Made by a program: the position numbers and the translations under genes. A stretch of DNA of 64,000 nucleotides, from the NCBI GenBank assembly GCA_030429105.1, contig JAUIDE010000001.1, forward strand, positions 1-64,000, written 5' to 3'. Below the pieces are notes generated by a model that made no database searches, was not told the origin of the DNA, and saw only the letters and a list, made by a program, of their open reading frames with translations. How positions within the stretch are numbered: position 1 is the first letter of the stretch; the number at the start of each line of letters is the position of its first letter. Positions 18,447 to 31,314 of the stretch are shown here, in pieces. The stretch comes from Alphaproteobacteria bacterium (GTDB lineage Bacteria; Pseudomonadota; Alphaproteobacteria; Rhodobacterales; Rhodobacteraceae).

Positions 18447-19330
18447 CGGACCCGCCGCGTCTCCCGGTGGAAGGTGTAGACGCCGGAGAGGACGATGAGC
18501 GCCGCCCCCGCCAGCGTCACCGGCCCCGGCCGGTCCCCGAAGACGAACACGCCGATGAGCAGCGCCCAGATCAGGATCGTGTAGCGGAACGGGGAGACGA
18601 AGCCGATATCCCCGACCCGCATCGTCATCACGCTGAAGAGATAGCCGACGAAGACGAAGATCGCGGCGGCCCCGAGCCGCAACGTCTCCCAGCCCGTCAA
18701 GGGCTCCCATCCCTCCCAGAGCGTCACCACCGCGCCCGTGACCGTGATCGCGACCGCGGTCATCAGCGTGATGAGCATGGAGGGCGTCTCGGGCGAGAGC
18801 CGGCGCGTCGTCAGGTCCCTCAGGCAGACGAAAAACACCGAGGCGACGGCCCAGAGCAGCGCCGGCTGGAAGCCCTCCGCCCCCGGCTTCACGATCAGGA
18901 GGACGCCGAGAAAGCCGACGATGACGGCGGACCATCTCCGCCACCCCACCGTCTCGCCAAGAAACGTCGCGCCGACAAGGGTGATGACGAGCGGCGAGGC
19001 GAGGAGGATCGCCGTCACCGTCGCGATCGGCGCCGCGAAGAGCGCGATGAGGAAGCAGACCGTCGCCCCGATCTCCGCCCCGGCCCGGAGCGCGGCGAGC
19101 TTCCGGTCCCGCACGGGAAGGGCGGAAAGGCGCGCCTCCCCGCGCGCGAGGGCGAAGGCCCCGATCAGAAGCGTCGCGAAGAGCCCGCGCACCAGCACCG
19201 CCTGGAAGACCGGAACCTCGCCGGAGAGCGACTTCATCAGCGCGTCGTTCACTACGAACGTCGCCATCGCCACCACCATGAAGGCGGCGCCGCGGGCGTT
19301 CTCTGCGCTTGTTGCGGGGAGGGCGGGCAT
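18434..19330 (-). CDS. EamA/DMT superfamily transporter
   Basis: VNDALMKSLSGEVPVFQAVLVRGLFATLL; FVSPFRYTILIWALLIGVFVFGDRP; 3' end overlaps the convergent transporter by 13 bp. Confidence 0.88.
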   Translation of the reverse strand: MPALPATSAENARGAAFMVVAMATFVVNDALMKSLSGEVPVFQAVLVRGLFATLLIGAFALARGEARLSALPVRDRKLAALRAGAEIGATVCFLIALFAAPIATVTAILLASPLVITLVGATFLGETVGWRRWSAVIVGFLGVLLIVKPGAEGFQPALLWAVASVFFVCLRDLTTRRLSPETPSMLITLMTAVAITVTGAVVTLWEGWEPLTGWETLRLGAAAIFVFVGYLFSVMTMRVGDIGFVSPFRYTILIWALLIGVFVFGDRPGPVTLAGAALIVLSGVYTFHRETRRVRQPR

Positions 19331-19412
19331 GGCGCGAGCTATGCGGAAAGGCGCCGCCGCTTCAAGCGGATTCCCCCTCGCCATCGGCCCGGCGCTCGGC
19401 CATCATCGGCGC

Positions 19413-20555
19413 ATGAACCCTGACCTCGCCCGCATGAGCGCGGACCTCGCCGTGCTCGTCGCCATCCCCTCCGTCAATCCCTATGACGCGCCGCCAGGGG
19501 CGGGGGAGGGGGAGGGCGAGGTCGCCGCCTTCCTCCTCGGCGCCATGGCGGAGATCGGGCTGGAGACGGGGCGGAGCGAGGCGGCGCCTGGCCGCCCGAA
19601 TGTCTGGGGTCGCCTGAAGGGGAGCGGCGGCGGCCCCTCGCTCATGCTTTCGGGCCACATGGACACGGTCGGCGTGGAGGGATGCACGGCCCCTTTCGCC
19701 GCGGAAATCCGCGCCGGCCGCCTCCACGGCCGCGGCGCGGTGGACATGAAGGGCGCCCTCGCCGCGATGCTGGAGACGGCGCGGCTCCTGAAGGCGGAAC
19801 CCATCGCCGGGGACCTTCTCCTGATGTTCGTGGCGGACGAGGAGCATCTGATGATCGGCTCCGCCCATGCCGGCCGCGTAGGGCCGCACGCCGATTTCGT
19901 CGTGGTCGGCGAGCCGACGGGCCTCGCCGTCGCCACCGCGCACAAGGGCCAGTCCGTCTTTCCCTTCGAGGTGCGCGGCGTCTCCGCCCATTCCTCGCGC
20001 GCGGAACTGGGGGAGAACGCCATCCTCGCCGCCGCGCGGCTTGCGCTCGCCGTCGAGGCGCATGACTCCGCGCTCCGCGCCCGCCCGCCCCATCCGCTCC
20101 TCGGCCATGCGCGGGCGACGCCGGTGCTCGTCGCGGGCGGGGAGAGCCATTCGGCCGTCCCCGCCCATGCCCGCCTCCAGGTGGACCGGCGGACCCTGCC
20201 CGGCGAGGCGCCGGAGGCGCTCCGCGCCGAGATGGCTGCGCTCGCAAAGGCCGCCGGCGTGAACGCCGACATCGGCGAACCCTCGCCCGTCTCCGCCGCG
20301 CTGGAGCTTTCGCCCGAGCACCCGCTCGCCCGCGCCGCGCTGGCGGCGGCGGCGGAGATCGGCGCGCCCGCCGCGCCGGTCGCCTTTCCGGGCGGGACGG
20401 ACGCGCCCAACTTCCTCCGCCCCGCGCTGGTCTGCGGGCCGGGGAACCTCTCGGAGGCGCACGCCGCCGACGAGTGGATCGAGCTTGAACAACTGACCGG
20501 AGCGGCCCGCCTCTGGCGCGGGATCGCACGGCGCCTTTCGGGAGAGACGACATGA
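19413..20555 (+). CDS. M20 family metallopeptidase (ArgE/DapE-like)
   Basis: LMLSGHMDTVGVEG; LHGRGAVDMKGALAAML; FVADEEHLMIGSAHA. Confidence 0.92.
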   Translation: MNPDLARMSADLAVLVAIPSVNPYDAPPGAGEGEGEVAAFLLGAMAEIGLETGRSEAAPGRPNVWGRLKGSGGGPSLMLSGHMDTVGVEGCTAPFAAEIRAGRLHGRGAVDMKGALAAMLETARLLKAEPIAGDLLLMFVADEEHLMIGSAHAGRVGPHADFVVVGEPTGLAVATAHKGQSVFPFEVRGVSAHSSRAELGENAILAAARLALAVEAHDSALRARPPHPLLGHARATPVLVAGGESHSAVPAHARLQVDRRTLPGEAPEALRAEMAALAKAAGVNADIGEPSPVSAALELSPEHPLARAALAAAAEIGAPAAPVAFPGGTDAPNFLRPALVCGPGNLSEAHAADEWIELEQLTGAARLWRGIARRLSGETT

Positions 20556-21334
20556 CGGACAGGGCCGACGCCATCGCGGCGGAGATCAAACGGAGCCACG
20601 ACGCGGGGGAGCGCTACCGCAACCTCGAAGGGGCGCTGGAGCCCCAAAGCCTCGAAGAGGCGTATGCGGCTCAATTCCGCCTCCACGCGCTCCATGCGCA
20701 GAACGGGCGCGGCCCGCTCGGCGGCCGGAAGATCGCGCTTGCCTCCAAGGTCCTGCAGGAGCTTTGCGGCGTGAACGCGCCCATCGCCGGCGGCATCTTC
20801 GCGCGGGAGATCTGGCCGAGCGGTGCGGAGATCAGGGTGGCGGATTTCAACGGCCCCGGCCTCGAATTCGAACTCGCCGCGAAGCTCGCCGCCGACATCA
20901 CGCCAGGCGAGGGCCCGTTCGACCGGCAGAGCATCCGCGCGAAGGTCGAGAGCGTGCATCCCGCCTTCGAGATCATCATCGACCGGGGGGCGGATTATTC
21001 CAACCTCCGGGCGCTCACGATGGCGGCGGACAACGCCTGGTGCGGCGGCGTCGTCCTCGGCCCTTCCATCCCCGGCTGGCGGGAGATGAACATCGACGCG
21101 CTGCCCGCCGTGATGCGCTGGAACGACGAGCCGCCCGTGGAGGCGAAGGCCGGGGATTCGGACCCGTTCGGCTCCCTCGCCTGGGTCGCCAATGTCCTCA
21201 CGGATGCAGGCCAATCCCTGAAGGCCGGGGAGATCGTCATCACCGGCTCCGTCATCAAGACGCGGGCGCCGAAGCCGGGGGACCATGTGCGCCACCGGAT
21301 CGGGGAGTGGGAGGTGGAGCTGCGGGCGGTCTGA
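20552..21334 (+). CDS. 2-keto-4-pentenoate hydratase / fumarylacetoacetate hydrolase family protein
   Basis: GRKIALASKVLQELCGVNAPIAGGIFAREIW; VHPAFEIIIDRGADYSNLRALTMAADNAWCGGVVLG; DAGQSLKAGEIVITGSV. Confidence 0.88.
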   Translation: MTDRADAIAAEIKRSHDAGERYRNLEGALEPQSLEEAYAAQFRLHALHAQNGRGPLGGRKIALASKVLQELCGVNAPIAGGIFAREIWPSGAEIRVADFNGPGLEFELAAKLAADITPGEGPFDRQSIRAKVESVHPAFEIIIDRGADYSNLRALTMAADNAWCGGVVLGPSIPGWREMNIDALPAVMRWNDEPPVEAKAGDSDPFGSLAWVANVLTDAGQSLKAGEIVITGSVIKTRAPKPGDHVRHRIGEWEVELRAV

Positions 21335-21466
21335 GGGACGGCGGCCCGGCGTGATCCGACGGGGCCGGCGGAGAAGGGCGCCCGCGCCGGCCCCTGACGC
21401 AACGCGGATCACGGCACGCAACGGGTCACACGGTCTGTAACGTGCGTCGCCGCGGATTATTCCGCC

Positions 21467-22732
21467 TCAGGGCCGGATCGTCCCGTCCCCCTCCACCAGA
21501 TACTTGAAGCTCGTCAGCTCCGCTGCGCCCACCGGCCCCCGGGCGTGCATCTTGCCCGTGGCGATGCCGATCTCCGCCCCCATGCCGAACTCGCCGCCAT
21601 CCGCGAACTGGGTGGAGGCGTTGCGGATCAGGATCGCGCTGTCGAGCCGCTCGAAGAACCGGGCCGCCGCCGCGTCGTCCTCGGTCAGGATGCAGTCTGT
21701 GTGCTGGGAGCCGTAGCGGCGGATATGCGCGATCGCGCCGTCCACCCCGTCCACGACCTCGGCGGCGATGATGCTGTCGAGGAACTCGCGCCCGAAATCC
21801 TCCTGCGCCGCCGGCTTCACGCCGGGCAGATGGGCGAGCGCCGCGCCCGCGCGCACTTCCACGCCGGCCTCCACGAGCGCGGCGACGGCGCGCGCGCCAA
21901 GGTCCATCGCCGCCCGGTCGATCAGCAGGCATTCCGCCGCGCCGCAGATGCCCGTCCGCCGCGTCTTGGCGTTGACGATCACCTTCAGCGCCTTCTCCGG
22001 GTCCGCCGCCTTGTCGAGATAGACATGGCAGATCCCTTCGAGATGCGCGAAGACCGGCACGCGCGCCTCCCGCTGCACGAGGCCGACGAGCCCCTTGCCG
22101 CCCCGCGGCACGATCACGTCGATCCATTCGGAGGCCGCCAGCATGGCGGAGACGAAGGCGCGGTCCCGCGTCGGCGCGACCTGCACGGCGTCCTCCGGCA
22201 GCCCCGCCGCGCAAAGCCCTTCCGAGAGGCAGGCGTGGATCGCCGTCGTCGAATGGAAGCTCTCGGAACCGCCCCGGAGGATCGCGGCGTTGCCCGACTT
22301 GAGGCAGAGCCCGCCCGCATCCGCCGTCACGTTCGGGCGGCTCTCGTAGATGACGCCGACGACGCCGAGCGGCGTCCGCACCCGGCGGATGTGGAGCCCG
22401 TTCGGGCGCGTCCAGTCCGCAATGACCTCGCCCACCGGGTCGGCCTGCGCGGCGACGGCGCGGAGCCCCTCCGCCATCGCGGCGATGCGGGGCGGGGTGA
22501 GCTCCAGCCGGTCCAGCATCGCGGGGGAGAGGCCTTTCTCCCGCCCGAACGCCATGTCCTTCGCGTTCGCCGCCGCGATATCCCCGGCGCGGGCCTCGAT
22601 GGCGGCGGCGGCGGCTTCGAGCGCGGCGCGCTTGGCCTCCGGCGCGGCGAAGGCGAGTTCGGCGGCGGCGGCCTTCGCCCGCGCGCCGATCTCCGCCATC
22701 AGCGCCGAAGCGTCTCCCGCATGTCCGTCCAT
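21467..22732 (-). CDS. proA: Glutamate-5-semialdehyde dehydrogenase
   Basis: [72 protein letters not shown]; adjacent to proB. Confidence 0.97.
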   Translation of the reverse strand: MDGHAGDASALMAEIGARAKAAAAELAFAAPEAKRAALEAAAAAIEARAGDIAAANAKDMAFGREKGLSPAMLDRLELTPPRIAAMAEGLRAVAAQADPVGEVIADWTRPNGLHIRRVRTPLGVVGVIYESRPNVTADAGGLCLKSGNAAILRGGSESFHSTTAIHACLSEGLCAAGLPEDAVQVAPTRDRAFVSAMLAASEWIDVIVPRGGKGLVGLVQREARVPVFAHLEGICHVYLDKAADPEKALKVIVNAKTRRTGICGAAECLLIDRAAMDLGARAVAALVEAGVEVRAGAALAHLPGVKPAAQEDFGREFLDSIIAAEVVDGVDGAIAHIRRYGSQHTDCILTEDDAAAARFFERLDSAILIRNASTQFADGGEFGMGAEIGIATGKMHARGPVGAAELTSFKYLVEGDGTIRP

Positions 22733-22743
22733 CGCCGCCTCCC

Positions 22744-25453
<2,710 letters not shown>

Positions 25454-25471
25454 GGCGCGCATCCGAAAACG

Positions 25472-25501
25472 AAAAAGGGGCCGGTCAGGCGCCGGCCCCT
25501 T
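25472..25501 (-). terminator. Rho-independent terminator downstream of rpmA
   Basis: On minus: GGGGCCGG CGCCTGA CCGGCCCC followed by TTTTTCGTTTTC. Confidence 0.85.
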
Positions 25502-25527
25502 CGGGAAGTCCGCTCTCGCGGCCGGCG

Positions 25528-25797
25528 TTACTCGGCGGCCTCGGCCGGCGGGACGATGGAGACGAAGGTCCGGCCCTTCAGGCCCTTGTGGAACTTCACC
25601 GCGCCTTCGCTCGTCGCGAAGATCGTGTGGTCCTTGCCCATGCCGACATTCGCGCCCGGCCACCACTGGGTGCCGCGCTGGCGGATGATGATGTTGCCGG
25701 GGATCACAGCCTCGCCACCGAACTTCTTCACGCCGAGCCGCCGGCCCGCGCTGTCGCGGCCGTTGCGGGAGGAGCCGCCTGCCTTCTTGTGCGCCAT
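25528..25797 (-). CDS. rpmA: 50S ribosomal protein L27
   Basis: [48 protein letters not shown]. Confidence 0.98.
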   Translation of the reverse strand: MAHKKAGGSSRNGRDSAGRRLGVKKFGGEAVIPGNIIIRQRGTQWWPGANVGMGKDHTIFATSEGAVKFHKGLKGRTFVSIVPPAEAAE

Positions 25798-25809
25798 GTC
25801 TCTCTCTCC

Positions 25810-26130
25810 TTACGCGCCGGGGTGGATCGCGACGATCTTCACCAGCGTCAGATCCTGCCGGTGACCGCGCCGCCGCTTCGAGCTGTGCTTCCGCCGCCGC
25901 TTCTTGAAGCTGATCGTCTTCGGCCCGCGCGTCTGCTCGACGACCGTCGCCTCGACGGCTGCGCCGGCGACCCGCGGGGCGCCGACGGTCACGCCGTCCT
26001 CGCCGCCGAGCATCAGCACTTCCTCGAAGCGGATCGTCTCGCCGGCCTCGGCCTCGAGCTTCTCCACCGTGAACACGTCGTCGGCGGCGACCTTGTATTG
26101 CTTGCCGCCCGTCTTGATGACCGCGAACAT
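25810..26130 (-). CDS. rplU: 50S ribosomal protein L21
   Basis: MFAVIKTGGKQYKVAADDVFTVEKLEAEAGETI...KKRRRKHSSKRRRGHRQDLTLVKI. Confidence 0.97.
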   Translation of the reverse strand: MFAVIKTGGKQYKVAADDVFTVEKLEAEAGETIRFEEVLMLGGEDGVTVGAPRVAGAAVEATVVEQTRGPKTISFKKRRRKHSSKRRRGHRQDLTLVKIVAIHPGA

Positions 26131-26391
26131 CTCGCGCATTCCTTCTCTCTCATCGCGCCCTGTGGCGGCGGTCTCCCGCACTTTCGGGCCGTTCTGACCC
26201 GCCTCGGGCGGCGCGCCCCTTCGCGGGGGCGTCATCACCGGTTCCCCCGGCGGCGCGTCGCGCCCCGGAAGAGCGCGCCTTATCCATGATCGGGCATCGC
26301 GCGTCAAGCACGCCCAGCCTTGCTTTCCGCCCTGAACGGAGTCATTAACCCGCGCCTCGGGCGCATCCGCGCCGCGATCATCGGAGACGGC

Positions 26392-26610
26392 ATGGCCAAG
26401 GAAGAAACCCTCGAATTCCCCGGCGTCGTGACCGAGCTTCTGCCCAACGCGACATTCCGGGTGGAGCTCGAGAACGGCCATGAGATCATCGCCCACACCG
26501 CCGGCAAGATGCGCAAGAACCGCATCCGCGTCCTCGCCGGCGACAAGGTCCAGGTCGAGATGACGCCCTACGACCTCACCAAGGGCCGCATCACCTACCG
26601 CTTCAAGTAA
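26392..26610 (+). CDS. infA: Translation initiation factor IF-1
   Basis: [72 protein letters not shown]. Confidence 0.98.
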   Translation: MAKEETLEFPGVVTELLPNATFRVELENGHEIIAHTAGKMRKNRIRVLAGDKVQVEMTPYDLTKGRITYRFK

Positions 26611-26616
26611 GGCGCG

Positions 26617-27201
26617 ATGCGCCTTGTCCTCGGCTCCTCCAGCCCGCGGCGGCGGGAGCTTCTGGCGCAGATCGGCGTGACGCCGGACAGGATCGCCGCG
26701 CCCGAAATCGACGAGACGCCCCGGAAGGGGGAGGGGCCGCGCCCCTATTGCCTCCGCATGGCGCGGGAAAAGGCCGCGGCCGTCGCCATCGCGCCGGGCG
26801 AGATCGTCCTCTCCGCCGACACGACCGTAGCCGCCGGCCGGCGAATCCTCGGCAAGCCCGCGGACGAGGCCGAGGCGGAGGGCTTCCTGCGCCTTCTCTC
26901 CGGCCGCCGCCACCGCGTCGTCACCGCCGTCGCGCTCCGCCGGGAAGATCGCGCCTGGGCGCGCGAGGTCGTCACCGCCGTCCGCTTCAAGCGGCTCTCG
27001 GAGGAGGAGATCGCGGCCTATCTCCGTTCCGGCGAATGGCGCGGCAAGGCGGGCGGCTACGCCATCCACGGCCTCGCCGGGCCGCTCATCCCGTGGATTT
27101 CCGGCTCCTTCACAGGCGTCGTCGGCCTGCCGCTGGCGGAGACGGCGAATCTCCTCCGCGCCGCGGGCTATCCCGTCGCGCTCGACGGGCCTGCGAAATG
27201 A
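26617..27201 (+). CDS. maf: Maf family nucleotide pyrophosphatase
   Basis: [52 protein letters not shown]. Confidence 0.95.
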   Translation: MRLVLGSSSPRRRELLAQIGVTPDRIAAPEIDETPRKGEGPRPYCLRMAREKAAAVAIAPGEIVLSADTTVAAGRRILGKPADEAEAEGFLRLLSGRRHRVVTAVALRREDRAWAREVVTAVRFKRLSEEEIAAYLRSGEWRGKAGGYAIHGLAGPLIPWISGSFTGVVGLPLAETANLLRAAGYPVALDGPAK

Positions 27202-28220
27202 GGGGCGGGCGGATCATCGCCGTCGAGGGCGGCATCGCCGCGCTCGTCTCCGAAGGGCGGCTCGACGATCTCATGATCGACGGGCCGGAAGGGGAGGGGC
27301 CGCGGGCGGAGGAGATCCACCGCGTCCGCATCCGTCGCGCGCTGCCGAAGCAGGGCGGCGCCGTCGTGAAGATGGCGGGCGGCGCCGAGGGCTTCCTCCG
27401 CGAGGCGCCGGAGGCGGAGGAGGGCGCACTTGTCCTCGCCGAGGTGACGGGATGGGCCGAGCCGGGCAAGGCCGTCCCCCTTTCCGCCCGGCGGCTGCAT
27501 CGCGGGCGGCTCGCCATCCTCACCCCGCTCGCGCAGGGCGTGAACGTCGCCCGCGGGCTGAAGGACCGGGAGGAGCGCGCGCGACTCGAAGAGGCCGGGC
27601 GCGCCGCGCTCGCCGATGCGCCCTATGGACTCATCCTCCGCACCGCCGCGGAAGGCGCGGGCGAGGCGGAGATCGCGGAGGAGGTCGCGCGCCTCGTCGC
27701 GCGGGAGGCGGAGGCGAGCGCAGGCGGCCCGCCCGGCCTCGCCGCCCCCGCCCCCTCCGCCGCCGACCGCGCGAAGCGGGATTGGGCGGCGGACGAGGTT
27801 GACGAGGGGCCGGGCGTCTTCGACCGGCTCGGGCTCTGGGAGGCGCTCGCCGCGCTCCGCCGCCCCCGCGCCGATCTCGGACGCGGCGCCTGGATGGCGG
27901 TGGAGCCGACGGCGGCCTTCGTCGCGGTGGACGTCAACACCGGCGCGGATGTGAGCGCGGACGCCGCCGCCCGCGCCAACCTCGCCGCAGCGGCAGACCT
28001 GCCGCGCCAACTCCGCCTTCGCGGGCTCGGCGGCGTCGTCATCGTCGATTTCGCGCCGATGCGGAAGGCGGACCGGAAGGCCGTCGAATCCGCCCTCTCC
28101 CGCGCCCTCGCCGCCGACCCGGTGCAGACCGTCCTCGCCGGATGGACCCCGCTCGGCCATCTCGAACTCCAGCGCAAGAGGGAGCGGCGGCCGACCGCGC
28201 CGCTCATCCCCGATGTCTGA
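27198..28220 (+). CDS. Ribonuclease E/G family protein
   Basis: [50 protein letters not shown] overlap with maf. Confidence 0.88.
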   Translation: MRGGRIIAVEGGIAALVSEGRLDDLMIDGPEGEGPRAEEIHRVRIRRALPKQGGAVVKMAGGAEGFLREAPEAEEGALVLAEVTGWAEPGKAVPLSARRLHRGRLAILTPLAQGVNVARGLKDREERARLEEAGRAALADAPYGLILRTAAEGAGEAEIAEEVARLVAREAEASAGGPPGLAAPAPSAADRAKRDWAADEVDEGPGVFDRLGLWEALAALRRPRADLGRGAWMAVEPTAAFVAVDVNTGADVSADAAARANLAAAADLPRQLRLRGLGGVVIVDFAPMRKADRKAVESALSRALAADPVQTVLAGWTPLGHLELQRKRERRPTAPLIPDV

Positions 28221-28377
28221 GACGCCCCCGGCCCGCTCCCGCTGCCCGATCTGCGGCGATCCGACGGAGCCGCGCTGGCGCCCGTTCTGCTCGAAGCGCT
28301 GCGCCGACGTCGATCTCGGCCGCTGGATGACCGGGGCCTACGCCGTCCCCGTCGAGGAGGACAAGGAGGAGGATTAG
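28213..28377 (+). CDS. yacG: DNA gyrase inhibitor YacG family zinc-binding protein (54 aa, below the ORF-track cutoff)
   Basis: [58 protein letters not shown]...CSKRC zinc site; overlaps the end of the RNase E/G gene. Confidence 0.93.
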   Translation: MSETPPARSRCPICGDPTEPRWRPFCSKRCADVDLGRWMTGAYAVPVEEDKEED

Positions 28378-28424
28378 GACCCGCGCCCGCCTTCCGGGCC
28401 GGCGCCGCGGAGCGGCGGCTTCGA

Positions 28425-28444
28425 CCGATAACCATGGTTATCGG
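28425..28444. promoter_or_regulatory. 20-bp perfect palindrome in the convergent intergenic region
   Basis: CCGATAACCATGGTTATCGG followed by AT-rich cctcgatatattgatttataatgatttttt. Confidence 0.6.
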
Positions 28445-28593
28445 CCTCGATATATTGATTTATAATGATTTTTTCCGTGATCGATTGTTTCAGGCGCGAA
28501 AACGCACCCGTCTCCGTGCGCCCCGGCCGGAACGGCGCGCAGCGGAAAGAGCGCTCCGAGGCGGCAGCGGGCCCGCGGCCCGAGCGAACCCGC

Positions 28594-30795
28594 TCAGAGC
28601 GGCTCGTGCGCGATCTCGACGGAGATCAGAGCCGGGTCCGGCGCATCCTCCATCAGCGCGCCGAACGCCGTCTCCGCATCCACGCCCGCGGGCGCTTCGA
28701 GCCGGAGGCGGAGCCGCCCCGGCCTGTCGAGCCCGGTCAGCCGCTCGGTGAGCGCCGCGAGCAGCATCCCGCGCGGGCTCCCCGGCGAGAACGGCCCCAT
28801 CGCGCCGAGCGCGCCTTCGAGCTCCGCCAGCGCCTCGGCGACCATCTCGCCCGGGTCCCGCCCCATTTCCTCCGCGGCCCGCGCCAGCGAGGCGCCGATG
28901 AAGCCCATGTCGTCGATCCGCAGCTCCACCGCCTCGCCCCGCGCCAGCTCCGCCAGCATCTCCGGGTCCATCGATCCGGCCCCCTCGGGCCAGAGCAGCC
29001 GCGCCGAGAGGCCGAGGCCGAACTGCCCCTCGAAGACGAGCCCGAGGCTGAAATCGCGCCTTGTCGCGTCCCCGCCCGGCGGCAAGAGGCTGACGGAGAG
29101 GGAGAGCGGCGGCGGCGTCTCGAAAAGCGGCAGCGGCGGCCCGCCCCCCTCCGCCGCGGCGGCGAGCGCGGCGTAGTCGATCCCTTCCACCGTAAGCGCG
29201 AACCGTTCCGGCCCCCCGCCCGCGGAAAGCCCCGAAAGGTCGAGATCGGAAACCGAGATGCGCGCGACGGAGATCGGCGCGTCCACGCCGCTCGGGTCCG
29301 AAAGCGTGACGCCGTGGAGGATGAAGCCCTCCGGCCCCGTCTCCTCCATCCGCTCATAGGTCAGGAAGGCCGCGAAATCGGGCTGTTCCTCGAGGATGGC
29401 GAGCGCGGCCGCCGCGCTCGGCACGTCGCGCCCTTCGAACGGATTCGGGGCTGGCGGCTCCGCCGCGCCCATCGCCCCGTCCATTGGCGCGGGCGAGACG
29501 GTCAGCACGGCCTCCGCCCCCTCGCCGCCGCCGAAGGCGCCGACCCAGACGAAATAGTCCCCGGTCTCCGCCGTCTCGAATCCCACCGCCGGGTTCGTCC
29601 CCGAATGATCGTCATTGCAGAGGATCGCGCCGGAGGGCGTGACGACGAGCAGCGTCGCGTCCGCGCCGTCCGACCGCGCCGCGATGGTCATCGGCCCCGG
29701 CTCCCAGACGCTCACGACGAGGTCCGGGCGGGAAGGGTCGATGGCCCCGCTGCATCCCGGGTCGAAATCGCTCGCGAAGACGCTGGCGGCGATGGAGAGC
29801 GTAGCTTCCGCCGGGCCTGAAGGATCGAGCCCCATATAGCCCCAGGCCGGCGCCGCATCCGTCGCCAGCGTCTCCGCCGGGGCGGGGAGCGCCGCGCCCT
29901 CGGGAACCGTTTCTCCGAAGACGAGCCGCGCCGCCTGCCCCTCGCCGCCCGGATAGACTCCAGCCCAGACGGCGTAGGCGCCGGCCTCCGCCGGCTCGAT
30001 CGAGACGAGCGGGTTGTAGCCGACCTGGTCGTCCCCGCAATGCACCGCGCCGTCCGGCCCGATGATCATCAGCGTCGTGTCCGCCGTGTCCGATTCCGCG
30101 CCGATGACGAGGCGGGGCAGGGCCTCCGCCAGCGTCAGCCGGGCGTCGGGCCGCGTCTGGTCGATCAGCCCCGCGCAGCCCGGCCCCGCCTCCTCCGCCG
30201 GCACCAGCCCGCGCAGCGCGACGGCCATGGTGATCTCCCCGCCAGGGCTCAGCGTCGCCTCGCCCGAGACGGGGGGCGCCAGCGGGTCCGGCGGCAGGTC
30301 GGAGAGGAGCGGCGGCAGCAGCGCCGGGTCCACCGCGACGCCGAGGATGCGCACCGTCTCCCGCAGGTCGGGCTCATAGCCGGTCGCGAGGATGCGCCCC
30401 GTGACGGAGGCGCCCGCCGCCGGGGCCAGCGGCCAGAGGCGATAGTCGCCCGCCGCGCCGCCCCGCCGGTCGAGCCGGACGAGGCCGTAGGCGTCGACGA
30501 TCTCGCAGGCGTGGAGCCCGTCCGGCCGCTCCACCAGCGCCGCCTCCGCGCCGCCGAGGCGCAGGTAGAGGTCCCCCGGCGAGGAAAGCGTGACCGTCAG
30601 CGCCGGCTCCGCCGCCGCGAAGCCCGGACAGCCGCGCACGAGCGAGGCGGCCTCCTCCGCCCCCACGGCCGCATAGTCGAAGTCGTAGGCCTCGTAACCC
30701 CCGCCCTCCATGAACGCCCGCTCCTCGGCTCCGACGGGAGCGGAACAGGCGATCAGCGCTGCGGCAAGGGCGGGAAGGCGGGCGAATCCTGACAT
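28594..30795 (-). CDS. Secreted multidomain protein with repeated PPC-like domains (hypothetical)
   Basis: Signal-like N-terminus MSGFARLPALAAALIACSAPVGAEE; internal repeats GPDGAVHCGDDQVGYNPLVSIEPAEAGAYAVWAGVYPGGEG and TPSGAILCNDDHSGTNPAVGFETAETGDYFVWVGAFGGGEG. Confidence 0.8.
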   Translation of the reverse strand: MSGFARLPALAAALIACSAPVGAEERAFMEGGGYEAYDFDYAAVGAEEAASLVRGCPGFAAAEPALTVTLSSPGDLYLRLGGAEAALVERPDGLHACEIVDAYGLVRLDRRGGAAGDYRLWPLAPAAGASVTGRILATGYEPDLRETVRILGVAVDPALLPPLLSDLPPDPLAPPVSGEATLSPGGEITMAVALRGLVPAEEAGPGCAGLIDQTRPDARLTLAEALPRLVIGAESDTADTTLMIIGPDGAVHCGDDQVGYNPLVSIEPAEAGAYAVWAGVYPGGEGQAARLVFGETVPEGAALPAPAETLATDAAPAWGYMGLDPSGPAEATLSIAASVFASDFDPGCSGAIDPSRPDLVVSVWEPGPMTIAARSDGADATLLVVTPSGAILCNDDHSGTNPAVGFETAETGDYFVWVGAFGGGEGAEAVLTVSPAPMDGAMGAAEPPAPNPFEGRDVPSAAAALAILEEQPDFAAFLTYERMEETGPEGFILHGVTLSDPSGVDAPISVARISVSDLDLSGLSAGGGPERFALTVEGIDYAALAAAAEGGGPPLPLFETPPPLSLSVSLLPPGGDATRRDFSLGLVFEGQFGLGLSARLLWPEGAGSMDPEMLAELARGEAVELRIDDMGFIGASLARAAEEMGRDPGEMVAEALAELEGALGAMGPFSPGSPRGMLLAALTERLTGLDRPGRLRLRLEAPAGVDAETAFGALMEDAPDPALISVEIAHEPL

Positions 30796-30992
30796 GATCT
30801 TGCGTCCTCGGCGCTGTGGGCTTGAGATTCCGCACCCGGAATCCTTCTCACGCCCGGCCGCCGCCCGCGAGAAAATTCCGCGCTCCCGCCGCGCGCGGCA
30901 TGAGGAATCTCACGGTCAAAATCGCTCTGGACAGCCCCGCGCCCCTGACATAGAACGCCCGAACTTCGCCGCGGCTCCCCCGCCGCGCGGGC

Positions 30993-31068
30993 GCCCGGGT
31001 AGCTCAGTTGGTAGAGCAGCGGATTGAAAATCCGCGTGTCGGTGGTTCAAATCCGCCCCCGGGCACCA
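30993..31068 (+). tRNA. tRNA-Phe (GAA), CCA encoded
   Basis: GCCCGGG acceptor (30993-30999) pairs with CCCGGGC (31058-31064); D-arm GCTCAGTTGGTAGAGC; anticodon arm CGGATTGAAAATCCG; T-arm GGTGGTTCAAATCCGCC; ends ACCA. Confidence 0.96.
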
Positions 31069-31314
31069 AACCCGCCAAGGGGTTGGAGCCTGACCGGGAC
31101 CCTGCAAGCGAAGTCGCCAGCAATCCTCCGCAATCAAGCCGGTCTTTCCGCCGGCGTGAGCGCATTTCCGACCGCTCCGGTCTGACGGTAACGACTTGCG
31201 AGTTTCATCACACATGTCCCTCGACTGATTGCGGCGACCAAGTGGAGGAAGCCCGGGCCGAATTTTCCTCTTCCTTGCATGGTTCGGATGCGGCTACCCT
31301 TAAGATAAGTTGAC

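Noticed and set aside
16227-18944. 905-aa minus-strand ORF opposite livM and the EamA transporter
   Set aside because: Antisense open frame typical of very GC-rich DNA; Arg/Asp/Glu-rich low-complexity translation, while the plus strand encodes clear permeases.
31129-31234. CCGCAATCA ... TGATTGCGG 9-bp inverted repeat about 100 nt apart after tRNA-Phe
   Set aside because: Short, widely spaced and without other transposon features; consistent with chance.
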